From positions 1-6,091 of the forward strand of contig JAOPWI010000282.1 of NCBI GenBank assembly GCA_025965755.1: 6,091 nucleotides of DNA, written 5' to 3'. Position numbers and translations under genes: made by a program. The stretch's first letter is position 1. Every line of letters begins with the position of its first letter. This document shows, piece by piece, positions 1-5,361 of this stretch. This DNA is from Frankiales bacterium. Its GTDB lineage: Bacteria > Actinomycetota > Actinomycetes > Mycobacteriales > SCTD01. The notes under the pieces were generated by a model. The model ran no database searches and was not told the DNA's origin. It saw nothing but the letters and a program-made list of their open reading frames with translations.

Positions 1-1
1 G

Positions 2-406
2 GCGCGCCTGGGCAACGGCGCGGCAGGCGGTGCCGGGCCGCGCACGCGCCGGGCCCGCCTCGCCGTGCGCCGGGTCGACCCGTGGTCGGTCTTCGTGACG
101 TCGCTGCTCACCGGGCTGTTCCTGGCCGTGGTGACGCTGGTCGCGGTCTTCGTGCTCTACCAGGTGCTCGCGGCCGCCGGGGTGCAGGACTCGCTCAACC
201 AGCTCTACGCCGAGGTCACCCGGGAGTCCGGCGCCGGCGAGCCGGCGGCGCTGCTCACCCAGGGCCGTGTGCTGGGCATCGCGGCGCTGCTCGCGGCCTT
301 CAACGTCGTCCTGCTGACGGTGCTGGCCACCCTGCTCGCGGTCATCTACAACGTGTGCGCGTCGTTCACCGGCGGCGTCGAGGTGACCCTCGCCGAGCGC
401 GACTGA
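2..406 (+). CDS. DUF3566 domain membrane protein (3' part, 5' end outside window)
   Basis: The frame is open from base 2, so the gene starts before the window; 134 codons and a TGA are visible. An Arg/Gly/Ala-rich, probably disordered cytoplasmic stretch leads into an R-V-D-P-W-S-V motif, then a first membrane helix (about bases 95-170), a soluble loop holding LNQLYAEV, a second helix (about bases 270-350), and the ending GGVEVTLAERD. The RVDPWSV opening and the GGVEVTLAE ending are the marks I associate with DUF3566. The family has no established biochemical activity. In mycobacteria its member (Rv0007) lies directly after gyrA and before the tRNA-Ile gene, the same arrangement as here. An internal GTG at 65 is not a credible start because the family has a longer N-terminus and the upstream frame is open. 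Its stop overlaps the -35 box of the tRNA promoter. Confidence 0.88.
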   Translation, partial: ARLGNGAAGGAGPRTRRARLAVRRVDPWSVFVTSLLTGLFLAVVTLVAVFVLYQVLAAAGVQDSLNQLYAEVTRESGAGEPAALLTQGRVLGIAALLAAFNVVLLTVLATLLAVIYNVCASFTGGVEVTLAERD

Positions 407-432
407 CCGCGCCGGCGCAGCCCTGGTAGTCT
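403..432 (+). promoter_or_regulatory. Promoter for the tRNA-Ile / micro-gene / tRNA-Ala unit
   Basis: A -35-like CTGACC (403-408) is separated by 18 bases from TAGTCT (427-432), which fits TANNNT and is preceded by TG at 424-425, giving an extended -10. A start of transcription near 439 would leave a leader of about 18 bases before the tRNA at 457. The -35 box contains the stop codon of the upstream DUF3566 gene, so the promoter is packed against it. Called by eye; no transcription data. Confidence 0.55.
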
Positions 433-456
433 CGCCGATCGTGCCGCCAGGCGCGC

Positions 457-530
457 GGGCCTGTAGCTCAGACGGTTAGAGCGCATCCCTGATAAGGATG
501 AGGCCGGAGGTTCAAGTCCTCCCAGGCCCA
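457..530 (+). tRNA. ileT: tRNA-Ile (anticodon GAT)
   Basis: A complete cloverleaf of 74 bases. The acceptor arms GGGCCTG (457-463) and CAGGCCC (523-529) pair perfectly, with discriminator A at 530. The anticodon stem CATCC/GGATG (484-488, 496-500) encloses the loop CTGATAA with anticodon GAT at 491-493, which reads AUC and AUU. The T arm is GGAGG - TTCAAGT - CCTCC (506-522). The 3' CCA is not encoded, so it must be added after transcription. Its place between DUF3566 and tRNA-Ala matches the gyrA-proximal ileT-alaT pair of other actinobacteria. Confidence 0.98.
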
Positions 531-552
531 CCCGTGCGTAGAGGAGGACGAC

Positions 553-681
553 GTGCGACGACCCACCCTGCTGGCTCTGGTGCTCGCCGCAGCGTCGTTC
601 CTCCTGCGCCGCCGCCGGGCCGCCGCCCGCGCGGACCGCGAGCTGTGGACCGAGGCGACCAGCGCGCCGGACCTGCGCTGA
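553..681 (+). CDS. DLW-39 family micro-protein between the two tRNA genes
   Basis: A 42-residue reading frame starts at GTG 553 behind an excellent Shine-Dalgarno GAGGAGG (541-547) with a 5-base spacer, and stops at TGA 679-681. It reads as a short N-terminal hydrophobic helix (residues 5-18, TLLALVLAAASFLL), an Arg/Ala-rich stretch (19-29, beginning RRRR), and the acidic-aromatic motif ELWTEAT at 30-36. I recognise this as the actinobacterial DLW-39 type, named for a DLW motif in a protein of about 39 residues; here the D of DLW is E. No function is known. The charge pattern suggests one membrane segment with a basic cytoplasmic tail. The stop lies 5 bases before tRNA-Ala and the start 22 bases after tRNA-Ile, so it is probably transcribed with both tRNAs and released by tRNA processing. 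It is short enough to be missed by default gene finding. Confidence 0.8.
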   Translation: MRRPTLLALVLAAASFLLRRRRAAARADRELWTEATSAPDLR

Positions 682-686
682 CACAC

Positions 687-759
687 GGGGCCATAGCTCA
701 ACTGGCAGAGCACCGCCTTTGCAAGGCGGGGGTTCGGGGTTCGAGTCCCCGTGGCTCCA
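687..759 (+). tRNA. alaT: tRNA-Ala (anticodon TGC)
   Basis: A complete 73-base cloverleaf. The acceptor arms are GGGGCCA (687-693) and TGGCTCC (752-758), with a G3-U70 wobble, the classic identity element read by alanyl-tRNA synthetase. The discriminator is A759. The anticodon stem CCGCC/GGCGG (713-717, 725-729) holds the loop TTTGCAA with anticodon TGC at 720-722. The T arm is CGGGG - TTCGAGT - CCCCG (735-751). CCA is not encoded. No separate promoter is evident in the 5 bases between the micro-gene stop and this tRNA, so it is probably processed from the tRNA-Ile transcript. Confidence 0.98.
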
Positions 760-785
760 CTCCCTCCCGCGGGTAGGCGTCCGGG

Positions 786-1670
786 ATGCAGGTCCGCGTC
801 CTGTCCCGCACGCACCTCCGCTTCGACGACGGCACGCCCGTACGCGCCGCCTCCGCCGTCGCGCGACTGGGCGACGGCTGGCTGGTCGCGCAGGACGACG
901 CCACGTCCGCGGCCTGGCAGCGCGGCGGGACCGTCTCCCGGCTGCGGCTGCTGCCGCCCGTCGAGGGGCTGGAGGAGTTCTCCGAGGCGGCCGGGAGCAA
1001 ACATCTCAAGCCCGACCTGGAGGCGGCCTGCGGGCTCGAGGACGGGCGGGTGCTGCTGCTGGGCTCCGGCTCGACCGACGCACGCATGCGGGCGGTCCTG
1101 GTGGCGGTGGACGGCAGCACCCGGGTCGCCGACCTGACCCCGCTGTACGCCGCCGTGCAGGCCGCGCTGCAGCTGCCCGCCGGGGTGCTCAACCTGGAGG
1201 GTGCCTGTCGCCGCGGCGGCCGGCTGCGGTGGTTCCACCGCGGCAATCCCGGCGCCGACGTGCCGAGCTCCAGCGTCGACGTCGATCTGGGCGCCCTGCT
1301 CGCGGTGTTCCAGGGGGCCCGGGCCGGCGCGGTGGGGGTCGCCAGCGTGCGGCACTACCCGCTGGGCGAGCTGCACGGGGTCGGCCTGGCCGTGACCGAC
1401 GCGGTCGCCCTGCCGGACGGTCGGGTGCTCGTCAGCGCGGCGGCCGAGGACACCCCCAACGCCGTGGACGACGGCCCGGTGGTCGGGGCGGCGCTGGCCG
1501 TGCTCGACGACCACCGGGTGCTGGCGGTCGCCGAGCTGCCCGAGCCGCACAAGGTGGAGGGCCTGGCGGTGCACGCGCTCACCGCGGACGGCGCGCGGCT
1601 GATCGCCGTGGTCGACGCGGACGACGCGAGCGCCGCCTCCGTACGGCTGGAGCTGGACGTCACCTGGTGA
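786..1670 (+). CDS. Uncharacterised propeller-like protein (DUF6929-like)
   Basis: A 294-residue soluble protein with no signal peptide or membrane helix, so presumably cytoplasmic. It repeats short beta-rich blocks with turns such as GDGW (29-32), EDGR (85-88), PDGR (210-213) and DDHR (241-244), which suggests a beta-propeller. Notable motifs are EGLEEF (60-65), SKHLKPDLEA (71-80), GSGS (93-96), NLEGA (136-140), HRGN (151-154), AAEDTPN (219-225) and KVEGLA (256-261). The repeated EGL/EGA motifs recall phytase-like or SdiA-regulated propellers, and the overall pattern matches what I remember of DUF6929; that assignment is from memory. No catalytic role can be read from it. The ATG at 786 is the first in-frame start, 26 bases after tRNA-Ala, with only a weak TAGG (774-777) as ribosome site, so it may be translated from an mRNA whose 5' end is made by tRNA 3' processing. 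It converges on the next gene. Confidence 0.8.
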   Translation: MQVRVLSRTHLRFDDGTPVRAASAVARLGDGWLVAQDDATSAAWQRGGTVSRLRLLPPVEGLEEFSEAAGSKHLKPDLEAACGLEDGRVLLLGSGSTDARMRAVLVAVDGSTRVADLTPLYAAVQAALQLPAGVLNLEGACRRGGRLRWFHRGNPGADVPSSSVDVDLGALLAVFQGARAGAVGVASVRHYPLGELHGVGLAVTDAVALPDGRVLVSAAAEDTPNAVDDGPVVGAALAVLDDHRVLAVAELPEPHKVEGLAVHALTADGARLIAVVDADDASAASVRLELDVTW

Positions 1671-1671
1671 A

Positions 1672-1714
1672 CCCCGGCCGGCCCGTGGCGCCCCGGCCAC
1701 GGGCCGACCGGTGG
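1672..1714. terminator. Bidirectional terminator hairpin between convergent genes
   Basis: CGGCCCGTGGC (1679-1689) and GCCACGGGCCG (1696-1706) form a perfect 11-bp stem around a 6-base loop. It can be lengthened by outer pairs (1672-1677 with 1708-1714) with a mismatch and a bulge. No T-tract follows on either strand, as is common in GC-rich actinobacteria. It sits exactly between the stop at 1670 and the opposing stop at 1717, so it can serve both genes. Confidence 0.75.
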
Positions 1715-1716
1715 GG

Positions 1717-2361
1717 CTAGCTCCGGTCCGGCAGAACGGCCTCGCCGTCCTCGTCCAGCGAGCCGACCGGAACGGCCGGCGTCTCGAGCACCGTCGTCGC
1801 CGGCGCGCTGCTCACCGGGGCGGCGGCAGCCGTCGGGGATGCCGTGGGCACGGTGGGCGGCACGGGGGGCGGCACGGGGGCGAACGGCGCCGGGTCGACG
1901 ACCGCCTGCACCTGATCGGGGTCCTGGGCGCCCGGGGCGTCGCCGCGCAGGAGCCGTCGCACAGCCATCGCCGCGGTGATGCCCAGCAGCGCGCCGGCCA
2001 CCGCGCCCCCACGGGCCCAGGGGTAGCGGGAGGCCCGCTTGGGGCGGCTGCCGCCGACCGCCTCCCAGACGTCGTAGCCCCGGTCGCGGGCGTCCTCCAG
2101 CACGCCCTCCAGCAGCAGCGGCACCGGCAGGTTGTCGGCCCGGTCGCGCACCGCCTCGTACGCGGCTGCCAGGCCCTCCGCGGCCTGCTTGCCGCGCACC
2201 CCGACGACCTCCCGGGCACTGCCGGCGACGGCGCTGAGCACCTCGCCGGCAGCGACGGCCGCCAGGCCGGCCTGCTCGGCGGCGGCACCGGCGTGGCCCT
2301 GCGCCCGCTCCGCGGCGTGCCGCCCCTGTTCCATGTCGATCTCCTGCTGCGCTCTGCGCAC
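1717..2361 (-). CDS. CwsA-like single-span membrane protein, Ala-rich helix and Pro-rich tail
   Basis: A 214-residue protein. Residues about 10-100 are an Ala/Glu/Arg-rich, probably amphipathic helix with a NLPV-P break at 77-81. A basic stretch (KRASRYPWAR, 108-117) precedes one membrane helix at about 118-135, closed by RRLLRG (135-140). The tail from about 142 is low-complexity Pro/Ala/Val with a tandem PVPP-PVPP at 162-169. M. tuberculosis CwsA (Rv0008c), which partners CrgA and Wag31 in cell-wall synthesis and division, sits in the same place (after alaT, antisense, divergent from ppiA) and has the same order of parts: Ala-rich helix, NLP, basic stretch, late membrane span, Pro-rich tail. 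I infer a CwsA-like role from position and architecture; sequence identity looks low and the tail is longer. GTG 2361 follows AGGAGG with a short 4-base spacer; ATG 2334 (AGGAG, 6-base spacer) is an alternative, giving 205 residues. Confidence 0.72.
   Translation of the reverse strand: MRRAQQEIDMEQGRHAAERAQGHAGAAAEQAGLAAVAAGEVLSAVAGSAREVVGVRGKQAAEGLAAAYEAVRDRADNLPVPLLLEGVLEDARDRGYDVWEAVGGSRPKRASRYPWARGGAVAGALLGITAAMAVRRLLRGDAPGAQDPDQVQAVVDPAPFAPVPPPVPPTVPTASPTAAAAPVSSAPATTVLETPAVPVGSLDEDGEAVLPDRS
1855..1878. repeat. Two tandem copies of a 12-base unit
   Basis: GGGCGGCACGGG occurs twice head to tail (1855-1866 and 1867-1878). On the minus strand each copy encodes PVPP in the Pro-rich tail of the CwsA-like protein. 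The unit is a multiple of three bases, so slippage would change the tail length without a frameshift. Confidence 0.8.
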
Positions 2362-2414
2362 GTGTCCTCCTGCGATGGGTACGACGGGGCCGGCTGCGGG
2401 TCAGCCTTCCACCG

Positions 2415-2445
2415 CTCCCGCGCCGCCCCGCGGGGCGCGTGGGAG
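2415..2445. other. Long GC-rich inverted repeat in the divergent cwsA-like / ppiA region
   Basis: The 142-base divergent region 2362-2503 holds one strong structure. CTCCCGCG (2415-2422) pairs with CGTGGGAG (2438-2445) with one G-T wobble; after one bulged C (2423), CGCCCCG meets CGGGGCG (2424-2437), itself a perfect 14-base palindrome. Together this is a stem of about 14 pairs closing on a CGCG loop. It could be an operator for the divergent promoters, or a hairpin in the leader of one of the transcripts. I see no convincing -35/-10 pair for either gene. Confidence 0.5.
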
Positions 2446-2503
2446 ACTGGTTCCTCTCGCTCGCACTACCCCCGACTGACATCCCCGACCCGGACGGAGC
2501 CCC

Positions 2504-3034
2504 GTGGCCACCGAGCTCTTCGCCACCCTGCAGACCACCCTCGGACCGATCCGCGTGCGTCTGCTGCCCGACCACGCGCCCAAGACGGTCCGCAACTTCG
2601 TCGGCCTGGCCGACGGCACCGGCGAGTGGACCGACCCGCGCACGGGTGCCAAGGGCGAGGGCGCGCTCTACGCCGGCACCGTCTTCCACCGCGTGATCAC
2701 CGGTTTCATGATCCAGGGTGGCGACCCGCTGGGCACCGGCACCGGCGGGCCGGGCTACCGCTTCGCCGACGAGTTCCACCCGGAGCTGGTCTTCGACCGC
2801 CCCTACCTGCTGGCGATGGCCAACGCAGGCCCCGGCACCAACGGCTCGCAGTTCTTCATCACCGTGGGCGCGACGCCGCACCTGAACCGCAAGCACACGA
2901 TCTTCGGTGAGGTCGCCGACCAGGCCAGCCGCGACGTGGTGGACGCCATCGCGACCACCCCGACCGGCCGCATGGACCGCCCCTCGACCGACGTCGTCAT
3001 CGAGAAGATCGACGTCGAGACGGTCGAGTCCTGA
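2504..3034 (+). CDS. ppiA: Cyclophilin-type peptidyl-prolyl cis-trans isomerase
   Basis: A 176-residue single-domain cyclophilin that catalyses cis-trans isomerisation of X-Pro bonds; with no signal peptide it should be cytoplasmic. The fold markers are in order: APKTVRNFVGL (25-35), the active-site FHRVITGFMIQGGD (61-74) with the catalytic Arg at 63, then MANAGPGTNGSQFFIT (105-120) and PHLNRKHTIFGEV (125-137). The usual Trp of human CypA (W121) is His126 here, a change common in bacterial cyclophilins and linked to weak cyclosporin binding. The position after the cwsA slot matches M. tuberculosis ppiA (Rv0009), hence the symbol. GTG 2504 follows GGAG (2496-2499) with a 4-base spacer. Its TGA overlaps the proposed start of the rhomboid gene by 4 bases, so the two are probably one operon. 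Length is normal for a bacterial cytosolic PPIase. Confidence 0.95.
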   Translation: MATELFATLQTTLGPIRVRLLPDHAPKTVRNFVGLADGTGEWTDPRTGAKGEGALYAGTVFHRVITGFMIQGGDPLGTGTGGPGYRFADEFHPELVFDRPYLLAMANAGPGTNGSQFFITVGATPHLNRKHTIFGEVADQASRDVVDAIATTPTGRMDRPSTDVVIEKIDVETVES

Positions 3035-3930
3035 CCCAGCCCGGACCCGGCGAGCCGCCGCCGCCGACCTGCTACCGGCACCCCGACCGTGAGGCGCACG
3101 TCCGCTGCACGCGGTGCGACCGGCCCATCTGCCCCGACTGCATGGTCGGCGCGTCGGTCGGCTTCCAGTGCCCGGACGACGCCCGGTCGGGTCACGTCGC
3201 CACCGCGCGCACGACGTTCGGCGGCCGGCTGACCGACAACCCGACCCGCGTCACGACGGCGCTGATCGGGGTGAACGTGGTCGTCTTCCTGGCGACCGCG
3301 CTGGGCGGCAGCAGCCTCGGGTTCGGCGGCGGCGAGTCGCCGCTGTACGCGCGCCTGGCCGTGCAGGCGACGACGCTGTTCTTCGGCGGGGAGCTGGGCT
3401 CGGTGCCGGGCATCGCCGACGGGCAGTACTGGCGGCTGCTCACCGCCACCTTCCTGCACTTCGGCTTCATCCACCTGCTGCTCAACATGCTCGCGCTGCT
3501 GCAGCTCGGGCCGCTGCTGGAGCAGGCGCTCGGCCGGCTGCGCTTTCTGGCGCTCTACCTGCTGTCCGGCCTCGCCGGCACGACGGCGTCCTACGCCTTC
3601 GGCCGGGAGGACCAGCTGTCCGCCGGCGCCTCGGGGGCCGTCTTCGGGCTGTTCGCCGCGGCGTACGTGCTGGAGCGGCGACGCGGGCGCGACGCGGCGC
3701 AGCAGTACGCCGTGCTGCTCGGCATCAACCTGGTGCTGACCTTCGCGATCCCGCACATCGACGTGCGGGGCCACCTCGGTGGCATGGTCGGCGGTGCGCT
3801 GCTCGCGCTCGTGCTGGTGCGCACCCCGCCCGGGCCGCGCCGCGCGCTCTACCAGGGGCTGGGCTGCGCCGCGGTCGCCGCCGTGCTGCTCGTGCTGATC
3901 GCCGCCCGCACCGCCCAGCTCCAGGGCTGA
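3031..3930 (+). CDS. Rhomboid intramembrane serine protease with N-terminal zinc finger, CTG start
   Basis: Read from CTG 3031 the protein has 299 residues. A small zinc-binding segment (C14-x2-H17, H23, C26-x2-C29, C34-x2-C37, C47) precedes a membrane core of several helices. The core has the rhomboid signatures: WRLLT (134-138), HFGFIH-x3-N (H143, H148, N152), GASG with nucleophile Ser201, and GHLGG with partner His248. It should therefore be an active protease that cuts transmembrane substrates within the membrane. The finger-rhomboid fusion is common in actinobacteria. The first ATG in frame (3142) would remove all but one of the finger cysteines. Upstream of it the frame is open back to a stop at 2908 with no ATG, GTG or TTG; the only near-cognate start is CTG 3031, which overlaps the PPIase stop (CTGA). 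Translational coupling is likely. A base error turning GTGA into CTGA is the alternative. Substrates are unknown. Confidence 0.88.
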   Translation: MTQPGPGEPPPPTCYRHPDREAHVRCTRCDRPICPDCMVGASVGFQCPDDARSGHVATARTTFGGRLTDNPTRVTTALIGVNVVVFLATALGGSSLGFGGGESPLYARLAVQATTLFFGGELGSVPGIADGQYWRLLTATFLHFGFIHLLLNMLALLQLGPLLEQALGRLRFLALYLLSGLAGTTASYAFGREDQLSAGASGAVFGLFAAAYVLERRRGRDAAQQYAVLLGINLVLTFAIPHIDVRGHLGGMVGGALLALVLVRTPPGPRRALYQGLGCAAVAAVLLVLIAARTAQLQG

Positions 3931-3942
3931 CGCGCCGCGCCG

Positions 3943-4040
3943 ACAGCGTCCGCCGGGGCGGCTGCGGCGGTCCCGCGGCAGGGTCGCGCTGTGACCTCGA
4001 CCACGTCGTTTCCGACGACCCGGGCGTGGCCCGGCGTCGT
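3943..4040 (+). terminator. Structured region after the rhomboid gene, probable terminator
   Basis: The 161 bases between rhomboid and thiolase contain several inverted repeats. ACAGCG (3943-3948) and CGCTGT (3987-3992) can close a branched structure. ACGAC-CCGGGC (4015-4025) pairs with GCCCGG-C-GTCGT (4029-4040) with one bulged C (4035) and a GTG loop, the most stable hairpin here. CGTCG (4004-4008) also pairs with CGACG (4013-4017), which competes with that hairpin. The region lies 3' of the PPIase-rhomboid operon and just before the likely thiolase promoter, so termination is the simplest role; an operator role for the last hairpin is also possible. Confidence 0.4.
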
Positions 4041-4064
4041 ACTCTCGGGTGAATCCCCGTTCAC
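4040..4064 (+). promoter_or_regulatory. Candidate -10 box and operator-like palindrome before the thiolase
   Basis: TACTCT (4040-4045) fits an actinobacterial -10. Directly after it, GTGAA (4049-4053) and TTCAC (4060-4064) form an inverted repeat with a 6-base gap, covering the expected transcription start near 4052. A repressor bound there would block initiation. No good -35 is visible. The palindrome does not match the KstR or KstR2 motifs I remember. Confidence 0.35.
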
Positions 4065-4091
4065 ATCCACGCTCGACTCCCTGGAGCCCCC

Positions 4092-5234
4092 ATGCGCGAT
4101 GCCGTCATCGTCGAAGCCGTCCGCACCCCCACCGGCAAGCGGAACGGGGGCCTCGCCGGCATCCACTCCGCCGACCTGTCGGCCCACGTCCTGCGCGCCC
4201 TCGTGGAGCGCACCGGCATCGACCCGGCCCTCGTCGATGACGTCATCTGGGGCTGCGTGAGCCAGATCGGCGAGCAGACCTTCGACATCGCCCGCACCGC
4301 GGTGCTCTCGGCCGGCTGGCCCGAGTCGGTCCCCGGCACCACCGTGGACCGCCAGTGCGGCTCCTCGCAGCAGGCTGTGCACTTCGCCGCCGCCGGCGTC
4401 ATCGCGGGGCAGTACGACATCGCCGTCGCCGGTGGCGTCGAGGTCATGTCCCGCACCCCGATGGGCTCGGCCTTCACGGCCAGCCCGCTGGGCGAGGGCT
4501 ACCAGGCGCGCTACGGCGCCGACTTCCCGAACCAGGGCGTGGGCGCCGAGGACATCGCCGACAGCTACGGCTTCTCCCGCGAGCAGATGGACGAGTTCGC
4601 GCTCCGCTCGCACGAGCGCGCCGCCGCTGCCATCGACGAGGGCCGCTTCGCCGGCCAGATCGCCCCGATCACCAACCCGGACGGCGTGCTCATCGAGCAC
4701 GACGAGGGCGTCCGCCGGGGCGGCAGCATGGAGAAGATGGCCGGCCTCAAGCCCGCCTTCAAGCCGGACGGCAAGATCACTGCCGCCAACTCCTCGCAGA
4801 TCTCCGACGGCTCGGCCGCGCTGCTCATCATGACCAGCGAGAAGGCCCAGCAGCTCGGCCTGACGCCGATCGCCCGGTTCCACACCGGCGTGCTCGCCGG
4901 CGTCGCTCCGATGCCGATGCTGCACGCGCCGATGCCGGCCACCGTGAAGGCGTTCGCCAAGTCCGGTCTCGGGGTCAACGACATCGGCGCCTACGAGGTC
5001 AACGAGGCCTTCGCCTCCGTGCCCATGGCGTGGCTCAAGGACATCGGTGCCGACGACAAGACCGTCAACCCCAACGGTGGCGCCATCGCCCTCGGCCACC
5101 CGCTGGGCGGCTCCGGCGCGCGCCTCATGACGACGCTGATCCACCACATGCGCGACAACAACATCCGCTACGGCCTGCAGACGATGTGCGAGGGCGGCGG
5201 CCAGGCCAACGCCACCATTCTCGAGCTGCTCTAG
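4092..5234 (+). CDS. Thiolase (acetyl-CoA C-acyltransferase / acetyltransferase)
   Basis: A 380-residue thiolase, close to the usual 390. These enzymes cleave a 3-ketoacyl-CoA with CoA to release acetyl-CoA, or condense two acetyl-CoA. The catalytic residues are all present: nucleophile Cys89 in DRQCGSSQQ, NEAF at 304-307, His336 in ALGHPLGG, and Cys366 in MCEGGG. The N-terminal RTPTGKRNG (11-19) and the central SSQISDGSAALL motif are also typical. Details such as GKRNG, QIGEQ and DFPNQ recall the degradative branch that includes mycobacterial FadA5, so beta-oxidation of a fatty acid or steroid side chain is a reasonable guess, but the substrate cannot be read from sequence. No partner beta-oxidation gene is next to it. 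ATG 4092 follows GGAG (4083-4086) with a 5-base spacer. It is probably a single-gene transcript bounded by its own leader and a strong terminator, and looks inserted between the ppiA and crgA parts of a conserved block. Confidence 0.94.
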   Translation: MRDAVIVEAVRTPTGKRNGGLAGIHSADLSAHVLRALVERTGIDPALVDDVIWGCVSQIGEQTFDIARTAVLSAGWPESVPGTTVDRQCGSSQQAVHFAAAGVIAGQYDIAVAGGVEVMSRTPMGSAFTASPLGEGYQARYGADFPNQGVGAEDIADSYGFSREQMDEFALRSHERAAAAIDEGRFAGQIAPITNPDGVLIEHDEGVRRGGSMEKMAGLKPAFKPDGKITAANSSQISDGSAALLIMTSEKAQQLGLTPIARFHTGVLAGVAPMPMLHAPMPATVKAFAKSGLGVNDIGAYEVNEAFASVPMAWLKDIGADDKTVNPNGGAIALGHPLGGSGARLMTTLIHHMRDNNIRYGLQTMCEGGGQANATILELL

Positions 5235-5246
5235 CCGCCGGACGCA

Positions 5247-5280
5247 GATGGCCCGGTCCCCTCGCGGGGGCCGGGCCATC
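5247..5280 (+). terminator. Strong intrinsic terminator hairpin after the thiolase
   Basis: GATGGCCCGGTCCCC (5247-5261) pairs with GGGGGCCGGGCCATC (5266-5280): 15 base pairs, one of them a T-G wobble, around a TCGC tetraloop, starting 12 bases after the thiolase stop. There is no T-tract, as usual in GC-rich actinobacteria. Confidence 0.85.
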
Positions 5281-5285
5281 GTCGT

Positions 5286-5338
5286 GCCGGCTCCAGCTCT
5301 GCCGGCCGGTGCCGATGCACCAGCAGGTGTGAGCCGGC
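5286..5338. repeat. Nested inverted repeats in the convergent intergenic region
   Basis: GCCGGCTC (5286-5293) is exactly complementary to GAGCCGGC (5331-5338). Inside the 37-base gap, CACC (5318-5321) and GGTG (5326-5329) form a small hairpin with an AGCA loop. It might be a backup terminator or a small structured RNA; no promoter or reading frame supports a gene here. Confidence 0.35.
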
Positions 5339-5361
5339 GCCAGCCGGGGACCATCGCACCG

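Noticed and set aside
468..1700. Minus-strand open frame of 410 codons
   Set aside because: It runs antisense through both tRNAs, the micro-gene and the 294-residue protein; composition is the Arg/Gly/His-rich type of a GC-rich shadow frame, with no recognisable domain.
1355..2896. Minus-strand open frame of 513 codons
   Set aside because: It overlaps the CwsA-like gene in another frame and the PPIase antisense; the translation is low-complexity Arg/Gly/Ala.
2803..3774. Minus-strand open frame of 323 codons
   Set aside because: Antisense to the PPIase and rhomboid genes, both firmly identified by catalytic motifs; no domain of its own.
3142..3930. Rhomboid starting at ATG 3142
   Set aside because: This start removes C14, H17, C26, C29, C34 and C37 of the zinc finger, which is typical of actinobacterial members.
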